DNA of 40,935 bases from UBA11855 sp035297385 (GTDB lineage Archaea; Thermoproteota; Bathyarchaeia; Bathyarchaeales; Bathycorpusculaceae). Below the pieces are notes generated by a model, which saw only the letters and a list, made by a program, of their open reading frames with translations, made no database searches and was not told where the DNA came from. Each line of letters opens with the position of its first letter. Positions within the stretch are counted from its first letter, which is position 1. This document shows positions 24,052-32,464 of this stretch, piece after piece. Where the stretch lies: the NCBI GenBank assembly GCA_035297385.1, contig DATGZD010000159.1, positions 1 through 40,935 of the forward strand. Direction: 5' to 3'. The position numbers and the translations under genes are program-made.

Positions 24052-26667
24052 TTGCGTTTGTCAAGTAAAGTTGCAACTGTGATTACTACAACTCTATTAC
24101 TAGCTTCAATTACTTTGATAGCAATTCCGTATCCGATAGCTCAAGCTCAACTCGCTTCTCAGCAACCGACAGCAGGCCCTCTACCATCTGGCATCACTCC
24201 TGATATAATGGTTGATGTAAACACATTCTTAGGCTTCTCACCTAATCCAATAGGCCTTGGTCAGACTTTATTGGTAAACGTTTGGCTCGTTCCACCGATT
24301 CATGTTGGCAGGCAGTTTATCCAAGCATTTACCGTAACGATAACGAAACCGGACGGAACCAAAACAATCATTGGCCCTTTAGATTCCTATCAGGGGGATG
24401 CTACTGCTTGGTTCAACTATGTACCCGACCAACTTGGAACATGGAAACTTAAATTTGATTTTCTAGGCATGTACTTTCCAGTAGGACGATATCAAAATGG
24501 AAGAATAGTAACAAATACTTCAGGTACACAGCTTGGCTCAGCCTACTATAAACCAGGATCAACCCAAGAACTTGAACTCACGGTCCAGCAAGATCAAGTC
24601 TACTCTTATCCTCCAGCTGCTTTACCAACTGATTATTGGACTCGACCAGCATATACTGAAAATAGAGAATGGTGGCCTATCCTTGGTAATTGGCCGTCTA
24701 CGGGTGTAGTGGGAGGCGGTGCATACTGGCCAGCAAAGACAAACACGTACATGAGTAACTACAGATTTACTCCGTATGTCCAAGGACCCAATAGTCCACA
24801 TGTTGTATGGAAACAACAGTATGGTATAGGCGGTCTGATAGGTGGAGTAACGGGACAGACATCTATCGTTATCGAAGCTGATGCTGTAGTTCCAAGTATA
24901 ATCTATTCCGGACGCATGTATCAAACCGTTTCGAAAGTAAGCCAAACTGGAACAGGTAGTCAAAATTACTGGCAATGTCTTGATTTACGCACGGGTCAAT
25001 TATACTGGGAAAGAACGCTGTATTCTGGTGAATCAGCACCCACAATGATTACTTACGAACCAGGAGGAGGAGAAGTCGTCGGTGCAGATGTTTTTGCTGG
25101 GTCTTGGAGAGTATGGCTTGTTAGTATTACTTCAGCTTCCGGAAACAATTCAGGCAGAGTCATAAAATACAATCCTTTGAACGGAGCAGTCGTAGCCAAC
25201 TTCACAGGACCTCCATCAGGTGTATCTTCAAATACATTCTATGCTGATCCATGGGTTCTAAGTTTACAGACTATTGGTTCCGGATCGACAGCAAAATACC
25301 GTCTCATTAACTGGACAATAGCGAATAATGCTGGAATTAAAACACTCGGCAGCTTGGGCGCTCAGCCAGTTGTTGACAATTTTACTCAAAGAATATGGGG
25401 CAATACATCATGGCCATTCAGCAGTCTTGGAACAATAGACTTTGAATCAGGAATAGCAGTTGTTACACAGGCAATAACTCCAACCTCAACAGGCGTAGCC
25501 ACAGGAACAATCCTCATGGGCGCAAACGTATTCACAGGTCAATTGCTCTGGAACGTTACAATGGATATTAACAACAAATTCGAGAACTTTGCCGTTGCTC
25601 TACCACTTGCTGATCATGGAAAATTCGCAGTACGTAACCGAGATGACGCAAAAGAATATTGCTTTGACCTCTATTCTGGGAAACTTCTGTGGACTAGCGA
25701 TTTATCAGCATGGCCATGGGGAATATTCCAAGCATACGACATACAATCTGCATATGGACTAATAATAACAAATGATTATCATGGCGTTAGAGCAATCGAC
25801 TGGGAGACTGGAAAAACAGTATGGGACTTCAGGGCACCCTCAGTTCCCTTTGAAACTCCATATGGAGGGTACTATTCTTGGCACAGTGCAGGCATTGTAG
25901 CAGACGGAAAACTATACACTTGGAATAATGAACATACACCAAGTGAACCAATCACACGAGGTTGGAAATTATTCTGTCTCAATGCAACGACTGGCGAAGA
26001 AATATGGAGCATGTCATATTCGTCAAATGTTGGAGGTGGCAGATCATTCGCAGGAGCAGTGGCTGATGGATACCTCGCAGTCTCCAATTCTTATGATGCA
26101 ACCATGTATATTCTAGGCAAAGGCAAAAGCGCAATAACAGTTACTGCACCCGATATTGCTGTTCCAAAGGGGACAGGTGTAGTAATAAAAGGTACAGTAC
26201 TAGACCAATCACCCGCACAACCAGGTACACCATGCGTCTCGAAGGAATCAATGAAGACACAAATGGAATACTTACACATGCAACATCCGATAGACGGAAT
26301 CTGGCATAATCTTTCGATAACAGGCGTTACAGTAAAACTAACTGCCATTGACTCTAATGATAAAGTTACTGACATTGGCGAGGTTACAACCAGCGCCTAT
26401 TATGGCACATTCGAGACTACTTGGACGCCTCCTGCTGAAGGCACATACAGAGTACTAGCTTCATTTGCTGGAGATGATTCATATAGTAGCTCTTCAGCAG
26501 CAACAGCTGTATCAGTTGGACCCGCACTCACAACCAATACTGATAATCAACAGAATATTACAGTACCAGATAATACAATGACAATTATTGGTGTTGGAAT
26601 TGCAGTAGTTATTGCAGTCACTATTGTAGGATTATTACTATTTGTAGCGTTAAAAAAGAGGCAATAA
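24052..26667 (+). CDS. PQQ-like propeller surface protein, array copy 2
   Basis: 871 residues, TTG start with AAAAGGAGAAAAG upstream. Signal peptide 1-33 (cleavage near QAQ). Ig-like domain about 52-180 (FSPNPIGLGQTLLVNVW, ITKPDGT, TAWFNYVPDQLGTWKLKFDF). Linker LPTDYWTRPA at 191-200, then NREWWPILGNWP. Propeller repeats follow (DLRTGQLYWE, DLYSGKLLWT, DWETGKTVWD, NATTGEEIWS). The stalk carries SPAQPGTPCVSKESM and MQTQMEYLH-like text. The tail is VPDNTMTI, a membrane helix and KKRQ. This is the only complete copy with N for Y in the tail motif and with an inserted FVAL before the basic end. Subtype sequence TGVVGGGAYWPA is shared with copy 3, suggesting they are closest relatives. Confidence 0.9.
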   Translation: MRLSSKVATVITTTLLLASITLIAIPYPIAQAQLASQQPTAGPLPSGITPDIMVDVNTFLGFSPNPIGLGQTLLVNVWLVPPIHVGRQFIQAFTVTITKPDGTKTIIGPLDSYQGDATAWFNYVPDQLGTWKLKFDFLGMYFPVGRYQNGRIVTNTSGTQLGSAYYKPGSTQELELTVQQDQVYSYPPAALPTDYWTRPAYTENREWWPILGNWPSTGVVGGGAYWPAKTNTYMSNYRFTPYVQGPNSPHVVWKQQYGIGGLIGGVTGQTSIVIEADAVVPSIIYSGRMYQTVSKVSQTGTGSQNYWQCLDLRTGQLYWERTLYSGESAPTMITYEPGGGEVVGADVFAGSWRVWLVSITSASGNNSGRVIKYNPLNGAVVANFTGPPSGVSSNTFYADPWVLSLQTIGSGSTAKYRLINWTIANNAGIKTLGSLGAQPVVDNFTQRIWGNTSWPFSSLGTIDFESGIAVVTQAITPTSTGVATGTILMGANVFTGQLLWNVTMDINNKFENFAVALPLADHGKFAVRNRDDAKEYCFDLYSGKLLWTSDLSAWPWGIFQAYDIQSAYGLIITNDYHGVRAIDWETGKTVWDFRAPSVPFETPYGGYYSWHSAGIVADGKLYTWNNEHTPSEPITRGWKLFCLNATTGEEIWSMSYSSNVGGGRSFAGAVADGYLAVSNSYDATMYILGKGKSAITVTAPDIAVPKGTGVVIKGTVLDQSPAQPGTPCVSKESMKTQMEYLHMQHPIDGIWHNLSITGVTVKLTAIDSNDKVTDIGEVTTSAYYGTFETTWTPPAEGTYRVLASFAGDDSYSSSSAATAVSVGPALTTNTDNQQNITVPDNTMTIIGVGIAVVIAVTIVGLLLFVALKKRQ

Positions 26668-26686
26668 ATCTCTTGAAGTAACATTT

Positions 26687-26710
26687 CAATTTCCCTTTCT
26701 TTTTCTTATA
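26687..26710 (+). terminator. Pyrimidine-rich terminator after array copy 2
   Basis: CAATTTCCCTTTCTTTTTC tract, starting about 20 bases after the stop at 26667; equivalent to the tracts after the other copies. Confidence 0.5.
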
Positions 26711-26785
26711 CTTAAGAAGTCTAGTGATTTCGAACTTGCTAAAGAGTTACAAGTGCTGTTGGTTCTATTTTCCAAGTATTCTTAA

Positions 26786-26804
26786 TCTAGAAAAAATTTA
26801 AAAC
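26786..26804 (+). promoter_or_regulatory. Array promoter 3 (TCTAGAAAAAATTTAAAAC)
   Basis: TAGA box followed by the TATA-like AATTTAAAAC. It lies 46 bases before the hairpin, so the transcript should start a few bases before the stem. Confidence 0.5.
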
Positions 26805-26831
26805 CGTAACAGCTGTATACCTTGTTTTTGC

Positions 26832-26850
26832 AGAGCTTTTTCCAAGCTCT
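26832..26850 (+). promoter_or_regulatory. Leader hairpin 3
   Basis: Perfect stem AGAGCTT/AAGCTCT with 5-base loop TTTCC. It ends 26 bases before ATG 26877. A G-C pair here replaces an A-T pair found in the other copies. Confidence 0.65.
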
Positions 26851-26876
26851 AAATAAAATGAAAGGAGAAAAGAAAA

Positions 26877-29447
26877 ATGCATTTAACAAAAAAAGTGGCA
26901 ACTCTCTCAATCGCTGCACTGTTCATAATATCTTCTGCTTTAATGGCAATGCCCGCTCAAGCTGCAGAGTACACAAACCCGCAAGAAGGTGGTTCCATTC
27001 CTTTACCTACGGGTGTTACTCCTGATTTGACTTATGAAACAATATCGTACATGAGTTTCAGACCAAACCCTATAGGTCTCAATCAACCTATGCTGGTTAA
27101 TCTATGGATTCAGCCTCCAATTTTCCAAGCACGCTATCTAACTGGATACAAAGTAACATTCACAAAACCAGACGGAACAACTGATGTAATCGGACCAATG
27201 AGTACTTACTACGGAGATGCAACAGCATGGTTTGAGTACGTTGTTGATCAAGTTGGAACATGGAAAATAAAATTTGACTTCCCCGGCGGCTACTACCCAC
27301 GTGGAAACTACACGTCAAAACTAACCTTCACTCTTGGCCAAACACTCAATGCTCCTTTAGGAGTATACTACAAACCCAGCTCTGATGGACCCTATGAATT
27401 CACAGTACAAGCTAACCCTATTGCCTCATGGCCTTCATCTCCCTTACCGACTGATTATTGGACCAGACCAGTTTCTCCAGAAAACCGTGAATGGTGGCCA
27501 ATACTGGGATACTATCCGTCAACTGGTGTCGTTGGAGGCGGAGCTTATTGGCCAGCTGACACAAACCGGTACAGTAGCAATTACGCATTCGTTCCCTATG
27601 TTCAAGCACCAAACACAGCGCATGTAGTCTGGAAGCGACAAGGTGCTATGGGCGGTTTAGTTGGCGGACCATCCGGTCAATACTCATATCAATCTGGTGG
27701 CGGTAATCCAAGTTTGGTCTTTGCAGGAAGATGCTATCAATCGATCACAAAAGTAACCAAAACCTTGGTAAACGGCACTTATTACGATCAGCCCACAAGC
27801 GTTTGGCAATGCTATGATCTACGCACTGGAGAAGTATACTGGGAACAAACGGGAGTTCCAGCACCAACAATGGTCAGTATGGCTGTTCGACCAGTAGCTA
27901 CAATAGACTTCGAATCAGCACGGCAAGGAGGCAAAACCATTGAGCTTCTGTATCTCGGTGGCGGTAGACTAATATCATATGATCCATGGGTGGGAAGAAT
28001 AAATTATAACATTTCGACTGCACCATTGACGACTGGTACATTCTATGCTGATCCCTACTTTTTGACTGTGCAGAATCTTGGTGGCACTAAGGGATACCGT
28101 TTGATAAACTGGACGATACAACGTTCATACTATGATTATATTTCTCCATCTGGCAACGCAGACATGACATATAATTTCCCGCCGAGCGTGTTTGTTGCAA
28201 ACAATATATCTTGGCCCTTCAGCAGTTTAGGCACCGTTGATTACGAAGCAGGCATTGCCGTTTCTACTGCTGGCGTAACACCCTCTTCTGTAGGCGCAGC
28301 CTACAGTCAACAACTAATGGGTGTGAGCTTGACAACAGGACAACTATTATGGAATGTATCAACTGATCCCACGACTGGCTTAGAAGGTTTCTTCAGTGGA
28401 AGCACAGCTGTTGCTGATCATGGAAAGTATGCAGTAAGATTGAACGATGGTTACTTCCATTGCTGGGATCTCACCACAGGCAAAAAACTATGGAAAAGTG
28501 AACTTTCAAGCTGGCCTTGGGGAATCTGGGGTCCATACGCCATTTCTTCCGCCTATGGTCTCATTATTTATCCACAATACGATGGAGTCGTTGCTTATAA
28601 TTGGACAAACGGAAAAATAGCTTGGTGGTACAAACACGAGACACCCTACGCCTACGAAACACCTTACCAAGACAATATGCCCTTTAGAGCTGGCGTCATC
28701 ATAGCTGATGGCCTTATTTACACATATAACACTGAACATACACCCAGTCAACCTTACAACAGAGGCTGGAAACTACACTGCATCGACGCCACTTCAGGAA
28801 AAGGTATCTGGAATATAACTGGACCCATGGCTCAAGGCGCAGTCGCTGATGGCTACCTCACAGCCTCAAACACCTATGACGGATATATGTATGTTTTTGG
28901 TAAAGGTAAGAGTGCGACAACTGTTAATGCACCATCGACAGCTGTAGCAAAGAATACCAAAGTTCTAATTCAAGGCACCATACTCGACATATCTCCAGCA
29001 CAACCAAATACGCCCTGTGTATCGAAGGATTCAATGAGTACACAAATGGAATACTTACATATGCAACACCCTGTTGACGGACTTGACCACAACATTCAGA
29101 TGACTGGTGTGCCAGTAACACTTACAGCCCTCGACTCTAGTGGAAATGCAACCCCAATCGGCACAACGACAACAAACGCTTACTACGGAACATTCAGTTA
29201 TGAATGGACGACGCCAAATGAAGACAAATACACAATCATAGCTTCATTTGCTGGAGACGATTCATATAGCAGTTCAGCTGCATCGACTACGCTTTCAGTT
29301 GGAGCAGCACTAACATCAATTGACAATGGACAACAAGTAACAGTTCCTGATTATACGATGACTATTGTTTATGGAGTTATTGCCATAATAATTGCAGTAA
29401 TAATTTCAGTTGCTACAGCAACTATACTCATACTTAGAAAAAAGTAA
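26877..29447 (+). CDS. PQQ-like propeller surface protein, array copy 3
   Basis: 856 residues, ATG start behind AAAGGAGAAAAG. Signal peptide 1-30 (cleavage after AQAA). Ig-like domain with MSFRPNPIGLNQPMLVNLW and TAWFEYVVDQVGTWKIKFDF. LPTDYWTRPV linker near 195. Propeller with DLRTGEVYWE, DLTTGKKLWK, NWTNGKIAWWY and DATSGKGIWN. Stalk with SPAQPNTPCVSKDSM. The C-terminal anchor VPDYTMTIVYG continues into a helix several residues longer than in copies 4-7 before RKK. GVVGGGAYWPADTN groups it with copy 2. Like its neighbours it has its own promoter, hairpin and terminator and is probably an independent transcript. Confidence 0.9.
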   Translation: MHLTKKVATLSIAALFIISSALMAMPAQAAEYTNPQEGGSIPLPTGVTPDLTYETISYMSFRPNPIGLNQPMLVNLWIQPPIFQARYLTGYKVTFTKPDGTTDVIGPMSTYYGDATAWFEYVVDQVGTWKIKFDFPGGYYPRGNYTSKLTFTLGQTLNAPLGVYYKPSSDGPYEFTVQANPIASWPSSPLPTDYWTRPVSPENREWWPILGYYPSTGVVGGGAYWPADTNRYSSNYAFVPYVQAPNTAHVVWKRQGAMGGLVGGPSGQYSYQSGGGNPSLVFAGRCYQSITKVTKTLVNGTYYDQPTSVWQCYDLRTGEVYWEQTGVPAPTMVSMAVRPVATIDFESARQGGKTIELLYLGGGRLISYDPWVGRINYNISTAPLTTGTFYADPYFLTVQNLGGTKGYRLINWTIQRSYYDYISPSGNADMTYNFPPSVFVANNISWPFSSLGTVDYEAGIAVSTAGVTPSSVGAAYSQQLMGVSLTTGQLLWNVSTDPTTGLEGFFSGSTAVADHGKYAVRLNDGYFHCWDLTTGKKLWKSELSSWPWGIWGPYAISSAYGLIIYPQYDGVVAYNWTNGKIAWWYKHETPYAYETPYQDNMPFRAGVIIADGLIYTYNTEHTPSQPYNRGWKLHCIDATSGKGIWNITGPMAQGAVADGYLTASNTYDGYMYVFGKGKSATTVNAPSTAVAKNTKVLIQGTILDISPAQPNTPCVSKDSMSTQMEYLHMQHPVDGLDHNIQMTGVPVTLTALDSSGNATPIGTTTTNAYYGTFSYEWTTPNEDKYTIIASFAGDDSYSSSAASTTLSVGAALTSIDNGQQVTVPDYTMTIVYGVIAIIIAVIISVATATILILRKK

Positions 29448-29469
29448 ATGATACAAAACGCAAACTAAA

Positions 29470-29486
29470 ACTTCCTTTTTTTCTCA
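29470..29486 (+). terminator. Pyrimidine-rich terminator after array copy 3
   Basis: ACTTCCTTTTTTTCTC tract starting 23 bases after the stop; nearly identical to the tract after copy 4. Confidence 0.55.
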
Positions 29487-29638
29487 TCTAATTTTGTGAG
29501 TCTTTGCCGACGTGGAGGATTAGTTGCAGTTTTCACAATTACGTTGAAGATAAATTAGATGCAATCGAACGGGCGTTGAGTTTATTGCTATTTCTAAGTA
29601 TTATTTAGTAAGATTTCTTGTTCTATGACTTGAATACT

Positions 29639-29659
29639 TTTTAGACAAATTTTATAAAT
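29639..29659 (+). promoter_or_regulatory. Array promoter 4 (TTTAGACAAATTTTATAAA)
   Basis: This is a clear TTTAGACAA box fused to a strong TATA (TTTTATAAAT), almost identical to promoter 5 for more than 30 bases including ATCATATGA downstream. The predicted transcript start is near 29678. Confidence 0.6.
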
Positions 29660-29685
29660 AGAATCATATGATAAATTATTTTTAC

Positions 29686-29706
29686 TGAAGCTTTTTCTGA
29701 GCTTCA
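29686..29706 (+). promoter_or_regulatory. Leader hairpin 4
   Basis: Perfect 7-pair stem TGAAGCT/AGCTTCA with a 7-base loop. It ends 23 bases before ATG 29730. The predicted transcript start lies about 8 bases before the stem, so the hairpin is in the mRNA. Confidence 0.65.
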
Positions 29707-29729
29707 AAAAATAAAAGGAGAAAAGAAAA

Positions 29730-32171
29730 ATGCAAAATTCACAGAAATTAGCAATTGTTATTATTATTCTGTTAATGACGCCAATTACATTGATTACAGT
29801 TGCAGTTCAACCCACGGAAGCTCAACTTGCAACAACACAACCAGTAAGTGGGTCCGCCCCAGCAGGAGCAACCATTAATGGAACTACTGATACCAGAGCG
29901 TTCCTCAGCTTCAGACCAACAACAATTGGCCTTGGCCAAGCTGTTCTGGTTAACGTATGGTGTACACCCGCACCAGGAGCCGATCGCATGCTACTAGATT
30001 ACAAAATAACACTAACCAAGCCAGATGGAACAACATACGTCAAAACAACAAATTCTCGATGGGCAGATGGCACAGCATGGTTCGAATATGTTGTCGATCA
30101 AGTTGGTACGTGGAAAATTAAATTTGATTTTCCAGGAACCTTCGAGCCAACTGGACGGTACTCTCAAGGTAACATCATAAACGCCAGCACTGGAGGTACA
30201 GTATACGATATCACAGCCTATTATAAGCCTGCATCGACACAAGAACAGACCCTAACAGTTCAGCAAGATATGGTTGCTTCGTGGCCACCCTCATCATTAC
30301 CAACAGATTATTGGACACGTCCGGTATCAGCAATGAATAGGGAATGGTACGCCATCTCTGGCAATTATCCATGGCCCTATGGTAACGACGGCTACGACTA
30401 TGCAGGACCGTTTGTGACTGCACCCAATAGCGCACACATTGTATGGAAGCGTCAGCAAAACCTCAACGGGTTACCAGGAGGCGAGATGGGTTCAAGGTTT
30501 GTCGGTAGCAGAGAAACAACAGGCTATGGCTATCCAAGCGTCATCTACTGGGGTAGAGCCTATCAAACTATGACAGTACCGATTGACGGAGTACCGACAA
30601 GCTGTGCAGCATGTTACGATATACGTACTGGAGAAGTATACTATTCTAGACCCATAGCTTCAGGAGGAATCACACCAACAGATTTGTCTTATACACCTGA
30701 TATACCTACTTCAGCCGAACTCCTATCAATAGGCTCACAATTGATAAAAATTGACCCTTGGACAGGCGCTGTAACAACTAACGTAACAGGAATGTCAGGC
30801 ACACTCCACAGTGGATGTTATGTTCTGACAGTGCAAACGAACAATACAGCTGCAGGCAACCGACTCATAAATTGGACCACCACAGGAACAAGTTCCAATT
30901 TCCGAACAAGAATAATAAGCAACATATCTTGGCCATGGACCAGTTTAGGAACATGCCAAGACCTCAATACTGGCGTAGCAGTGCAAATCAGTGGAATCAG
31001 CCAAGGTGGCATATATGTTGGACAGACAATACGTGCAGCTGATCTTAAAACTGGCTCACAATTATGGAACACAACAATAGATGATCCATTGTACAGTGGA
31101 TCCTGCAACGTCGCGGATAACGGAATGGTAGCAGTACACAGTGACAAAGGATACTTCAAAGCCTTCGACCTCCGAACCGGAAGACAGGTATGGCAAAGCG
31201 AGACATTTGACTATCCATGGGATGCGCCTGGATTTGGAGCCTACGACATCGCATCAGCTTACGGATTGATCTACAGATCAGCATATGCAGCCTTATACGC
31301 TGTCAATTGGACCACCGGTAAAATACAATGGAAGTATGAGTCTTCAAATAATCCCTTTGAAACTCCATATACAGACATAAATGGCACAACCGTAAGCTCT
31401 TGGAACGGCGGTATTCTTGTAGCTGATGGCAAAGTGTATGATTATAACACTGAACATTCACCGACTCAACCAATAACAAGAGGCTGGAGACTACATTGCA
31501 TTAACGCAACAACAGGTCAAGGCATATGGAAAATCCTAGGTTTATCAACGTCTAGAAGTTTCTCAGGCGCTGCTGCAGATGGATATCTAGCATTTGATAA
31601 TCTATACGATGCCTATCTCTACGTGTTTGGTAAGGGCAAGACTACTACAACTATCACCGCACCAGATGTCTTTGTTCCACTAGGAACAGGCATTACCATA
31701 AAGGGTGCTGTCCTCGATATATCCCCTGCCCAACCAAACACGCCATGTGTTTCAAAAGACTCGATGGAACTCCAGATGGAGTACCTGCATATGCAGATGC
31801 CCATCGATGGACTTTGGCACAATGAAAGCATGACAGGTGTTCCAGTTATAGTAAGCGCAATTGCTCCTGACGGCAATGTAATCGACATTGGAACAGCAAC
31901 CACCAGCGCCTATTATGGCACATTTGAAAAAGCTTGGACTCCACCTGCGGAAGGAACATACCAGGTTATAGCCTCCTTCGCTGGCGATGATTCATATGGA
32001 AGTTCTGGTGCAGCAACTGCTGTCTCAGTTGGACCAGCACCAGAACAACCAGATAACAGTGAACAACCACAGATAACAGTACCCGATTATACCATGACTA
32101 TTCTTGCTGGAGTTATCGCAGTAATAATTGCAGTGGCTATAGCAACTATACTCTTACTTAGGAAGAAGTAA
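29730..32171 (+). CDS. PQQ-like propeller surface protein, array copy 4
   Basis: 813 residues, ATG start behind AAAAGGAGAAAAG. The signal peptide begins MQNSQKLAI, identical at the start to copy 6. Ig-like domain with LSFRPTTIGLGQAVLVNVW and TAWFEYVVDQVGTWKIKFDF; LPTDYWTRPV linker. The propeller section is shorter than in copies 2, 3, 5 and 6, missing the Gly-rich GGGxxWPA segment after the linker. Repeats include DIRTGEVYYS, DLRTGRQVWQ and NWTTGKIQWKYE. Stalk has SPAQPNTPCVSKDSM; anchor VPDYTMTILAGVIA, a membrane helix and LLLRKK. Promoter and upstream gap are close relatives of those of copy 5, indicating that gene and control region were duplicated together. Confidence 0.9.
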   Translation: MQNSQKLAIVIIILLMTPITLITVAVQPTEAQLATTQPVSGSAPAGATINGTTDTRAFLSFRPTTIGLGQAVLVNVWCTPAPGADRMLLDYKITLTKPDGTTYVKTTNSRWADGTAWFEYVVDQVGTWKIKFDFPGTFEPTGRYSQGNIINASTGGTVYDITAYYKPASTQEQTLTVQQDMVASWPPSSLPTDYWTRPVSAMNREWYAISGNYPWPYGNDGYDYAGPFVTAPNSAHIVWKRQQNLNGLPGGEMGSRFVGSRETTGYGYPSVIYWGRAYQTMTVPIDGVPTSCAACYDIRTGEVYYSRPIASGGITPTDLSYTPDIPTSAELLSIGSQLIKIDPWTGAVTTNVTGMSGTLHSGCYVLTVQTNNTAAGNRLINWTTTGTSSNFRTRIISNISWPWTSLGTCQDLNTGVAVQISGISQGGIYVGQTIRAADLKTGSQLWNTTIDDPLYSGSCNVADNGMVAVHSDKGYFKAFDLRTGRQVWQSETFDYPWDAPGFGAYDIASAYGLIYRSAYAALYAVNWTTGKIQWKYESSNNPFETPYTDINGTTVSSWNGGILVADGKVYDYNTEHSPTQPITRGWRLHCINATTGQGIWKILGLSTSRSFSGAAADGYLAFDNLYDAYLYVFGKGKTTTTITAPDVFVPLGTGITIKGAVLDISPAQPNTPCVSKDSMELQMEYLHMQMPIDGLWHNESMTGVPVIVSAIAPDGNVIDIGTATTSAYYGTFEKAWTPPAEGTYQVIASFAGDDSYGSSGAATAVSVGPAPEQPDNSEQPQITVPDYTMTILAGVIAVIIAVAIATILLLRKK

Positions 32172-32193
32172 ATAGTACGAAACACAAATCAAA

Positions 32194-32211
32194 ACTTCCC
32201 TTTTTTCTTAT
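32194..32211 (+). terminator. Pyrimidine-rich terminator after array copy 4
   Basis: ACTTCCCTTTTTTCTTA tract starting 23 bases after the stop at 32171. Confidence 0.55.
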
Positions 32212-32374
32212 CTAATTTCATAATCCCCCGCCAGGGTTGGAGAATTAACTGCGATAGTTTCCCATCAAGATTACACTGAAGACAAAAAATAAGCGTAACT
32301 AGAAAGATTTTCAGTTTATTGTCATTTTCAAGCGTTATCTAGTAAAATTCTTATTTTGTGTCTGAATAGGTGTT

Positions 32375-32395
32375 TTTAGACAAATTTTATAAAGA
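32375..32395 (+). promoter_or_regulatory. Array promoter 5 (TTTAGACAAATTTTATAAA)
   Basis: Identical to promoter 4 across the TTTAGACAA box and TATA element, and similar in the following ATCATATGA, showing recent duplication or strong constraint. It lies 44 bases before the hairpin. Confidence 0.6.
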
Positions 32396-32419
32396 AAATC
32401 ATATGAAAAAGAAGTTCTA

Positions 32420-32441
32420 TCAAAGCTTTTACAAGCTTTGA
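32420..32441 (+). promoter_or_regulatory. Leader hairpin 5
   Basis: Perfect 9-pair stem TCAAAGCTT/AAGCTTTGA with a 4-base loop (TTAC), the most stable of the series. It ends 23 bases before ATG 32465. Confidence 0.7.
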
Positions 32442-32464
32442 ATAAATTAAAAGGAGAAAGAAAA

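Noticed and set aside
26091..26375. Reverse-strand frame of 94 codons that recurs as similar frames opposite copies 4 and 5 of the array
   Set aside because: It mirrors the conserved stalk block (SPAQPNTPCVSK) of the forward genes; its apparent conservation is a by-product of the paralogy.
32438..32464. TTG start for array copy 5 adding nine residues
   Set aside because: The extension would lie over the 3' arm of the hairpin and the ribosome binding site; all other copies start right after the AAAGGAGAA-type site.
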